Virus record (IMG/VR): IMGVR_UViG_3300027287_000002
Coordinates: 1 to 64,000 of that record
Reading direction: 5' to 3' (one strand)
Source: a virus
DNA length: 64,000 nucleotides
Translations under genes and position numbers: made by a program
The notes under the pieces: model-generated
What the model was told of the DNA's origin: nothing
Databases searched by the model: none
The model's input: only the letters and a program-made list of their open reading frames with translations
Shown: piece after piece, positions 59,001 through 64,000 of the stretch
Layout of the letters: the number at the start of each line of letters is the position of its first letter
Position numbering within the stretch: position 1 is the first letter of the stretch

Positions 59001-59089
59001 AGAATAGATTTAAGAGCAGGACGATAAGAGTATTCAGAACCATTACGAGATTCGATATCTTTAAGTTGGTTTAGGTATGTAGTAAGCAT
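56075..59089 (-). CDS. Single-chain restriction-modification enzyme, type IIG-like (1004 aa)
   Basis: Order of parts: N-terminal PD-(D/E)xK-like nuclease with Asp48 in KNKIDMEVY and Glu63-x-Lys65 in AFYIETKNL. A helical linker to about residue 310 follows. The adenine methylase has MGVWYTPVEVVDYIV (motif X region), LDPATGTGNFLNSVV (motif I, about residue 378) and VVLGNPPYNGRS (motif IV, about residue 502). From about 600 to 1000 there is a target-recognition region with the type ISP/IIG-style YRVFDTRHYFD block. No helicase domain, so type IIG fits better than type ISP. Probably cuts and modifies competing or host DNA. It lies at the end of a class A operon and starts next to the stop of the upstream gene. 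Confidence 0.88.
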   Translation of the reverse strand: MLTTYLNQLKDIESRNGSEYSYRPALKSILKGLVFTDEPTGKGKNKIDMEVYTQNSLVAFYIETKNLNEDLSHKKHQDQFNRYKQAFPKLLITNFIDFEFYQDGILLDKCKLDETNPASFDKFNTLLDNFMASTIHFNNPLALAKKLADKTKLLKADILSTLNTDDLEIEQKIKTKKKYKLVAYRNEFKKMLIEDIDNSQFADLYAQTLSYGLFASRYYAFQKDPNAIFTRSDASNLIPNTNPLLKQFFDTISNDKNELSQSINNLIDAITTILANTDMSKIISSLKLANNDIVIHFYENFLEQYDPELRKQMGVWYTPVEVVDYIVKGVDEILKTKFAIKDGISSSEKQSYTYNKKVKVGENSYKTEMVNKENVHKVQILDPATGTGNFLNSVVSYIKSNYKYPSLWNDYVNKDLIPRLNGFELMMPSYVMAHMKMYELLKDSLSEDTERFNIYLTNTLNGAVDVEEHLLSVSDLVYQLNEEAIGANRVRQEQPVMVVLGNPPYNGRSKNNGKFINDLMGDYAMKGSSGALNDDYIKFIRYAQNLIDQNGSGVVAYISNSSFLSSIGMTNMRKSLLESFDEIYILNFKDENVFNIKTPVCISFFVKTNKKVVGNLASVHYHEIKGSKEGKFKYLETNSISENNFIKIEIFKPEYYLYYQESSIKSEYDQNSFSLEHCFKESSIGITTGCDNLLLDTNSDRLSMKIENYLKNSILPLDCSETVNTRKIQQSINKKEDGIFSTLTYRVFDTRHYFDSKLTARRREEIKKHEQAKEQIFLIYSRTCFEDNFAHIQYTKTIPDIKFFKGDRGVHSTPLFLYNEGSSIMPASQSSNFTTDFLNEFGKAISKSHQDEPTLATDQTFSSLDTMDYIYGVLNDKAYTTKYNQFLKSNYPRVPYPQSIATFIQYKDAGSKLRVIHLDDTTQDTTSTYNATTNNKIEKIFFDTDKVYFNKTSYFDNISQAMFDFKIGASQPLKNWLESRKDDTFDQTMIEQYLNVIYKVRHSC

Positions 59090-59371
59090 TTATATTTCAT
59101 GTCTTTTTTTGAGAACAAAAGAGTAAAGATCTGAGTCAATCTTTAGATATTTAGGTTGTGCAAAGAGATAAGTATCTTTGTATGAGTACAGCCATTCTTT
59201 TCCATCATGGTAAACATGATGGATTGTGTTGGTGTTTGTAACCAAAAGAAAACTATTAACATCAAGACTTTTAAGAGAGAGAAAAAAGAAATGATCATAG
59301 AACTTTGTGCAAAGAAATTCATTTAAAGTTCCACTTTGTACTTTAAGGTATAAATCTTCTTCTTTTAACAT
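59090..59371 (-). CDS. Small protein related to that at 39486, next to the type IIG gene (93 aa)
   Basis: The gene lies 9 bp past 59381 and its stop abuts the type IIG start. It shares VQSGTLNEFL and FFFLSL with the protein at 39486. Predicted beta-rich with an aromatic end (YSYKDTYLFAQPKYL). A role linked to the restriction enzyme, for example control or protection, is possible but unproven. Confidence 0.7.
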   Translation of the reverse strand: MLKEEDLYLKVQSGTLNEFLCTKFYDHFFFLSLKSLDVNSFLLVTNTNTIHHVYHDGKEWLYSYKDTYLFAQPKYLKIDSDLYSFVLKKRHEI

Positions 59372-59380
59372 TTTTGTGGA

Positions 59381-59662
59381 TTACTTAGACTTTCTATATG
59401 CTTCACAGATTTCTTTAAATCTTGCTTGACCATCTTTCCATTCTTGACTGTTATAGTCAGTGGTGTCTTCTTCCATAGGATATTCATCTTGTTTTTCAAC
59501 AGGATCACACCATTCACTTGGATCAATATCTGCTAAAGACCATTCATCAGTGGATTTAGGTAAGGTACTCATTTGACCCCATGCAGGTGGTGCAGGATGT
59601 TCAGAAATGTTAGTCCAATTGAATTTAGGTTGGTTAGTAGACCATGTTTTTTGATTTGTCAT
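59381..59662 (-). CDS. Small acidic Trp/Pro-rich protein (93 aa)
   Basis: AAAGGATTAGTCAAA precedes the ATG and a class A promoter lies 40 nt upstream. Very acidic and tryptophan-rich (EWSLADIDPSEWCDPVEKQD; SQEWKDG). Acidic small proteins of phages sometimes mimic DNA to inhibit nucleases; here this is only a possibility suggested by composition and position before the type IIG gene. Confidence 0.7.
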   Translation of the reverse strand: MTNQKTWSTNQPKFNWTNISEHPAPPAWGQMSTLPKSTDEWSLADIDPSEWCDPVEKQDEYPMEEDTTDYNSQEWKDGQARFKEICEAYRKSK

Positions 59663-59699
59663 TTTGACTAATCCTTTGTGTTTTTGTTATTGATACTAC

Positions 59700-59732
59700 A
59701 TAAACACTTAGGATTAAGATTTATTGCAAGTT
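59700..59732 (-). promoter_or_regulatory. Class A promoter of the type IIG operon
   Basis: Minus-strand TTGCAA (59729-59724) and GTGTTT (59707-59702), 22 nt apart. The next three genes (59662, 59371, 59089) follow without another promoter-like sequence. Confidence 0.75.
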
Positions 59733-60475
59733 CAATAAGAAAAATATTTTTTCATAAAATAATGTAATGGCTTTCTCTTATATTGGTAATGCAATCCATA
59801 TTGCTCTTGGAAAGGATACATCTCATTCAAATCTCTAAGTTTTGATCCATATTTATTGACCATGAGATCATGTAAATCATCAAGATCAGGGATATGTTTT
59901 AAAGAAGCAAGATCAGCCTCTACTTGCAGAGCAACAGATAATTGTTGAAAAATCCATTGCTGTGCAGGATGATCTAATAAGACATTTTGAAGAGTACTTA
60001 AAAGAACATCACCAAGAGAAAGGTAATAGAAAGTGAAGTAATAAGGATCATGTGATTCAAGGTATTTAGAAATACAGTAATCAAGAGTAGAGAAAGTAGT
60101 TTTATCTTTAATGCGAGTATGCAAAGTAGTTGGACACAAAATACCATCTTGATCTTTAAAAGAATAGACACTATCTTCAGCCAAAGGCACTGATCCAATT
60201 TCTTTACCTAAGATGGTAGTAGTATCTTTACCAGCTTGACGAGTATCTGTTAAAGTGGTGGCATCTGCTTGATAAAGCATGAAAGCATACAAAGAGATAT
60301 TTTCATTAGTGTTAAGTTCAAAACAAGTATGGTGTTGTAAAACATTTAACCATAATTCGGATTGAGAGTAAAAATTAGGATCAAGAGCCTGTAGGAAGTC
60401 TTTAACATCTTGATCATTTTCTTCAATTCGTTTTAAGACGATTTGTTCAAATTTTTGAAACAGTAGGTTAGACAT
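59732..60475 (-). CDS. Unknown mostly helical protein (247 aa)
   Basis: AAAAAGGTAAACACT precedes the ATG. Alpha-rich with aromatic motifs (SQSELWLNVLQHHTCFELN; YYFTFYYLSLGDVLLSTL). No domain recognised. It ends at the class A promoter region of the next operon. A TTATAAG-containing sequence precedes it, without the class A spacing. Confidence 0.7.
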   Translation of the reverse strand: MSNLLFQKFEQIVLKRIEENDQDVKDFLQALDPNFYSQSELWLNVLQHHTCFELNTNENISLYAFMLYQADATTLTDTRQAGKDTTTILGKEIGSVPLAEDSVYSFKDQDGILCPTTLHTRIKDKTTFSTLDYCISKYLESHDPYYFTFYYLSLGDVLLSTLQNVLLDHPAQQWIFQQLSVALQVEADLASLKHIPDLDDLHDLMVNKYGSKLRDLNEMYPFQEQYGLHYQYKRKPLHYFMKKYFSY

Positions 60476-60541
60476 AGTGTTTACCTTTTTATTTAGATGT
60501 GGATGGTAAACAGACTTATAATAAAGTGTAGAGGATTTCTG

Positions 60542-60571
60542 TTTTTAATAATGAATTTATTTTATATGTTT
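60542..60571 (+). promoter_or_regulatory. Class B-like (late-type) promoter
   Basis: TTTTTAATAATGAATTTATTTTATATG, about 40 nt before the start at 60610; almost identical to 61420-61446, before the next gene of similar type. Confidence 0.45.
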
Positions 60572-60609
60572 TTAAGAATGTTCATTTACTTTTTCAAAAA
60601 GGACAAAAA

Positions 60610-61374
60610 ATGTTTAGAAGATTAAACTCTTTAGCTAAAAAAATAGCAGTAGCATCTCAAAGAACACAATCTAGTATTCCAGCTACTCGTAGTCGTTTTG
60701 CATCTCGTTCTCGTTTCGCTATGGAAGATCAAGGTGTGAGCCTTAGCGAACTTTCACCACAAATGCAAGATACAGCACACTCATTATGGCTTGGTGGTGA
60801 CAATCCCGAATATGAGATCGCACAAGATATTATTCATGATGAGATCAATCTATTAAATTCTACTGTATTTCCAGAAATTACTATGGAAAAATACGGTTTA
60901 GAATATGATTACTATCATGGTGAATTTTCTGTTGAAATTGCTAGAATCGATTTTACCGATCTTTTGATGACACCACGATTTGCAAAGTATAAAAGTCTTG
61001 GTAAATTCCTAAGAAGCATTATCTCAGATTTTGATGATTCTAGTACCACAGTCAGTACAGGATTTCATGGTGGCTACAAGTTGAAAGGAAATCAAGACTA
61101 TGCTGAAGGCACAACAAGTTTCTTATTATATCGCATTCAAGACGAAATTGGTCAATATTATGGCTCTGATCCTAAAAAGGGATTTGCTGGTTTAAAGAAT
61201 TTGGTTGAAGATTTTGTAGATGAGGTTAGAGAATATGTAACAGATTTCTTACATGAAATTACACAGATCATTCGTAACGAATTTGAAAATATTGAAAGTT
61301 TTGAATATTTTAAAGACCGAGCAGAAGATAATGATTATAAATTTGACCCGAGGACAGGTAAAATTGTTTCCTAA
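60610..61374 (+). CDS. Possible virion protein with basic N-terminal leader (254 aa)
   Basis: CAAAAAGGACAAAAA precedes the ATG. The leader MFRRLNSLAKKIAVASQRT is basic and amphipathic, and the next 20 residues are Ser/Arg-rich (RSRFASRSRFAME). The acidic body follows (DDSSTTVSTGFHGGYKL; VEDFVDEVREYVTDFLHEI). The leader ending shortly before AMEDQG could be a cleaved propeptide. No family recognised. Class B promoter upstream. Confidence 0.7.
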   Translation: MFRRLNSLAKKIAVASQRTQSSIPATRSRFASRSRFAMEDQGVSLSELSPQMQDTAHSLWLGGDNPEYEIAQDIIHDEINLLNSTVFPEITMEKYGLEYDYYHGEFSVEIARIDFTDLLMTPRFAKYKSLGKFLRSIISDFDDSSTTVSTGFHGGYKLKGNQDYAEGTTSFLLYRIQDEIGQYYGSDPKKGFAGLKNLVEDFVDEVREYVTDFLHEITQIIRNEFENIESFEYFKDRAEDNDYKFDPRTGKIVS

Positions 61375-61420
61375 TTACTTTTTTTAATAAAAACTACCTA
61401 ACATATTAGATCACTTCTTT

Positions 61421-61450
61421 TTTAATAATGTATTTATTTTATATGTTTTA
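61421..61450 (+). promoter_or_regulatory. Class B-like (late-type) promoter
   Basis: TTTAATAATGTATTTATTTTATATG, a near copy of the sequence at 60542, about 40 nt before the start at 61485. Confidence 0.45.
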
Positions 61451-61484
61451 TTTAAACTATAAAGATCAAAAAGGAAGTGATGCT

Positions 61485-61982
61485 ATGAATAAGCACAATG
61501 CTATTAAAAAAGCAATGCTACAAAGATTATCTGCTGATAATCAAAGAGATATTCCAAAATATGTACAAGACAAAGCAGAGTTTTTTGAAAAAGAAAAAGG
61601 ATATGATACAGGATATGCTTTTAGTACAGCTTGGAGCATTTATTGTAAATATAAAAATCCCAACGATAAAGCACATTGCACAAAAGATCCAAGTGAATAT
61701 TTTACAGGTAAAACAGCAAGTTTCAAATATGCAGGTGCTGTAAAAGAAATGCTTATGGATGCTATTGATGAAAGCATTAAATATCTTGAACAAATCACTA
61801 AACTTGATTTACTAGATGATGATGTTTTATTTGATCTTACACAGGAATATGTAATGAGTTCTTTTAATCCTAGAACAGAAATGCAGATTGAAAAGCTATT
61901 ATTTTCAAAAGGTGTTAATAAATTTTTGATTGGTAAGTTTTTTAATAAAGTTCAATTTGAAACACAAGAAGTTCCATTTTAA
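61485..61982 (+). CDS. Phage-type protein with YCKYK/HC motif (165 aa)
   Basis: Start 61485 (MNKHNAIKKAMLQRLSADN) follows AAAAAGGAAGTGATGCT. Residues 25-70 contain YVQDKAEFFEKEKGYDTGYA, TAWSIYCKYKN and HCTKDPSEYF. This arrangement of a K-rich helix, AWSIYCKY and a Cys/His pair is, to my knowledge, a recurring small domain in phage virion and associated proteins. The rest is helical. A role in the virion is inferred. Confidence 0.75.
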   Translation: MNKHNAIKKAMLQRLSADNQRDIPKYVQDKAEFFEKEKGYDTGYAFSTAWSIYCKYKNPNDKAHCTKDPSEYFTGKTASFKYAGAVKEMLMDAIDESIKYLEQITKLDLLDDDVLFDLTQEYVMSSFNPRTEMQIEKLLFSKGVNKFLIGKFFNKVQFETQEVPF

Positions 61983-63317
61983 TTAAAAGGTAATCTTCAT
62001 TTCACCTACTTGATTTCCATTTACATTTTTAATGACTACTTGACTGCATTCCTTTAAATCTAAATCATTGATTTGGATATTTTCAATGATTAAGGTTGCA
62101 CCTTCTGTCATTTGGAATTTCATTCCATTGATGCCTGCACTCTTAAACACTTTGGTTTCTGTTTTAATAGTATCTGTTTTCATAACAGGTATATCCTTTT
62201 CTATAGGTGGTTGCTCTACTATAGGTTGCTCTATAATGGTTGGTTGTTCTATAATGGTTGGTTGTTCTATAATGGTTGGTTGTTCTACAATGGTTGCAGG
62301 TTGCTCTACAATGGTAGGTTGGTTATCTAAAAGATGTTTAAAATCATCTTGGTATTTCATTTCCATCATGTCTTTTACTTCTGTTTTAAGTACAGATGGA
62401 ATGCCACAACCAAAAATGCCTTTAAATGCTTGATCAATCTTATGGAAGTTTTTAGTCCATTCTTTATCAAGAACAGGATCAGTAACCATATCAATCAGCC
62501 ATTGTCTTTTGATTTCAAGATACTGTTCTTTGCTGTATCGTTCTGATTTACCTTGTATTACAGATAAAACATGATCTGTTAATAAGATCGCACCTTGTTC
62601 ATACCAAGATTCTACTCTTGGTGGTAAAGGTGTGCTTGTAGTCATATCCAAAGGATTTTCAAGACCATTTAAGAAATTGTTAATGTTTTCTCTGATACAT
62701 TTTCTGTAAAAATCTACAGGATTTTCATTATGCACATTCACAGGTAGTAAACGATATGGTTTATCCATACAGTTTTTTTCAATCACTAACCAATCTTCTT
62801 TTTGAATGATTGTTTTAATAAAATTTTCAACTGTGAACACAAAAAAGTCACTTTCTTGTTTGCAGTCCTCTGCTGGTAATAGAGATCTTAACATTTTAAA
62901 CCTTTGTGATATTTCCCAAAAGTTTGGATAGTGTTTTTGAATGGTTTCAATCGTAGGTTTGATTTTTTGCACAATCTCAATAAATGGTATGCCTAAATCA
63001 TCTGCTTCTTTTTTTGCCCATTCTCTTATAGGATGTCCTGACATATCTTTTAAATGAAAGACAAGCATTGTAGTAAATGGAATGATTGGAAAAGACTTTT
63101 TGGTTGGATCTTTATGTCCACCAAACATAAAATTCATGCCTAGTTCTTTTCTCAATGCAGGTAAAATCACATCTTTAATGTTTTCCAACCTGCCACCTAC
63201 AAAGTAGCATTGAAATGGAAAATTGAGATTGTCATTAGTGATTTGAAAGCTATTTGGATTATCAAATAATGCTTTAATTTTTTTGCCATCTGTTGGTAAT
63301 GGTATGCTTGTTGTCAT
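61983..63317 (-). CDS. Unknown protein, DUF2325-like N-terminal region and EQPTII repeats (444 aa)
   Basis: CAACAAAGGAAAACTTTAA precedes the ATG. Residues about 35-125 (FQCYFVGGRLENIKDVIL, NFMFGGHKDP, MLVFHLKDMSGHPIREWAKK, GIPFIEI) have the order of a DUF2325-type domain: VGG.. at the start, GGH in the middle, D.sgH..r..ak...ipf at the end. This is a tentative resemblance. A helical middle, five or six tandem EQPTII-type repeats (about 345-370) and a small beta C-terminal domain (EGATLIIENIQINDLDLK) follow. No function known. Confidence 0.65.
   Translation of the reverse strand: MTTSIPLPTDGKKIKALFDNPNSFQITNDNLNFPFQCYFVGGRLENIKDVILPALRKELGMNFMFGGHKDPTKKSFPIIPFTTMLVFHLKDMSGHPIREWAKKEADDLGIPFIEIVQKIKPTIETIQKHYPNFWEISQRFKMLRSLLPAEDCKQESDFFVFTVENFIKTIIQKEDWLVIEKNCMDKPYRLLPVNVHNENPVDFYRKCIRENINNFLNGLENPLDMTTSTPLPPRVESWYEQGAILLTDHVLSVIQGKSERYSKEQYLEIKRQWLIDMVTDPVLDKEWTKNFHKIDQAFKGIFGCGIPSVLKTEVKDMMEMKYQDDFKHLLDNQPTIVEQPATIVEQPTIIEQPTIIEQPTIIEQPIVEQPPIEKDIPVMKTDTIKTETKVFKSAGINGMKFQMTEGATLIIENIQINDLDLKECSQVVIKNVNGNQVGEMKITF
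62196..62316 (-). repeat. Intragenic 18-21-bp tandem repeats
   Basis: GGTTGTTCTATAATGGTT units repeat several times and encode the EQPTII(V) repeats of the protein. Likely a flexible linker whose length can change by slippage. Confidence 0.75.
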
Positions 63318-63414
63318 TTAAAGTTTTCCTTTGTTGACTGTTTGGTTTTTATTCTTAAAGTATTTAAAATTAAATTTTACATTTTTAGATCACTTTTTTT
63401 GTGATCACCTGCAT

Positions 63415-63966
63415 TTAGAACATTATCTTTTCTAAGACTTCTCTTAAATCACTTAATGTTCTATGACTGCCTGTATCTTCAAAACCTTTTTCTTTTTGCT
63501 CTTCATAACTTTCATAGATACCGAAAAGTTCACCTGTCAAATCTGACATATCGGAATATTCGTTATGTTCTACTATGAGTTCAAATGGTTCTGTCAAAGT
63601 ACCAAGTGTATTGAATATCTTTGATCTCATTGTCTTTTCAAGACTGTGAAATTCAGTTTCTGTTGCCACTTCTTCAAGTAAACCTCTTAACTTGCTAACT
63701 GTCTTTTCACAAATCTTAAAGTTTGCATAGACTTCACTTGCATCTTCTGCATCTCTCATGATGCTACAAATCACTTCTTCAATCTCATCATTCGCTTGAT
63801 AGAGATCATGCTGTTTAGACAATGTACTATCTGTATAGTTAACTGCTACTGCTTTGACAACGAATGCCTTGAAATCTGCCTCAAGACCTGCAAAGTCATT
63901 GTCATGTTTACTGTGTAGGTCTTGAAGACCTTTGAAAATATTTAGGATTAAAGATGACTTCTTCAA
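63415..63966 (-). CDS. Unknown helical protein, probable TTG start (183 aa)
   Basis: The likely start is TTG at 63966 with CAAAAGGATCAAAA before it. The upstream leader, ACCAAACAAACCAACC, resembles the leaders of class A genes, which supports initiation here; the promoter would lie beyond the window. The protein begins KKSSLILNIFKGLQDLHSKH and is acidic and helical with coiled-coil-like stretches (CEKTVSKLRGLLEEVATETE). No family recognised. Confidence 0.65.
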   Translation of the reverse strand: MKKSSLILNIFKGLQDLHSKHDNDFAGLEADFKAFVVKAVAVNYTDSTLSKQHDLYQANDEIEEVICSIMRDAEDASEVYANFKICEKTVSKLRGLLEEVATETEFHSLEKTMRSKIFNTLGTLTEPFELIVEHNEYSDMSDLTGELFGIYESYEEQKEKGFEDTGSHRTLSDLREVLEKIMF

Positions 63967-64000
63967 TTTTGATCCTTTTGAGTGGTTGGTTTGTTTGGTA

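Noticed and set aside
1-64000. tRNA or rRNA genes
   Set aside because: I found no cloverleaf with a GTTC-anticodon-GAA arrangement or CCA end, and no rRNA-like stretch; short RNAs could be missed by eye.
1-64000. Recoded stop codons
   Set aside because: TAA, TAG and TGA all end genes at sensible positions followed closely by the next gene; no in-frame stop breaks a conserved domain.

Overview
The window looks like part of a very large tailed-phage (jumbo phage) genome. It is AT-rich (roughly 30% GC by eye), coding-dense on both strands, and uses the standard code. It carries phage-type metabolism and modification genes (ThyX, MazG-like pyrophosphohydrolase, ClpP-like protease, GroES, two Dam-type methylases) and an 8.6-kb structural-type gene. 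No terminase, portal, capsid, polymerase, tRNA, rRNA or CRISPR array was recognised, so a large phage-like plasmid is not excluded. A secreted OmpA/TSP3-repeat outer-membrane-type protein suggests a Gram-negative host, but this is inference.

Layout. 0-10 kb: MazG-like, ClpP-like, tandem Dam methylases, small virion-type proteins with basic N-termini, PurB, ThyX. 10-17 kb: OmpA/TSP3 protein, two tandem topoisomerase IB paralogs, the first HTH-array gene. 18-25 kb: two collinear 8-repeat HTH-array genes and twelve 66-81-aa paralogous small proteins in two minus-strand cassettes, with GroES between them. 25-31 kb: an adenine methyltransferase coupled to a coiled-coil protein, then paralog pairs of unknown function. 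31-37 kb: a HEXXH metallopeptidase-like protein with an acidic repeat tail, a MoxR-type AAA+ ATPase, a MIDAS-bearing VWA protein, a 5-repeat HTH-array protein and a SWIM zinc-finger protein. 38-45 kb: many small early-type genes, several duplicated, and a class III nucleotidyl cyclase translationally coupled to a small membrane protein. 45-56 kb: a 2859-aa structural-type protein and two neighbours. 56-64 kb: a single-chain restriction-modification enzyme (type IIG-like) and further virion-type proteins.

Two promoter classes can be read by eye. Class A is TTGCAA followed 22-23 nt later (start to start) by GTGTTT, usually written aACTTGCAATAAA...AAGTGTTTA. It occurs about 20 times on both strands, 30-80 bp before genes of the accessory/early type, including the MoxR/VWA/metallopeptidase genes, the operon ending in the type IIG enzyme, and the transcript that could run through the methyltransferase and the small-protein array. 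Class B is TAATAtnTTATTTATAt. It precedes genes for putative virion proteins and the topoisomerases, and resembles a late promoter.

The strongest candidates for undescribed biology are the twelve-member small-protein array, the multi-HTH array proteins with palindromes and a ribosome-site hairpin in front of them, the three-gene MoxR-VWA-metallopeptidase set, the cyclase/membrane pair, and a 108-bp non-coding element found twice with exactly preserved internal spacing.
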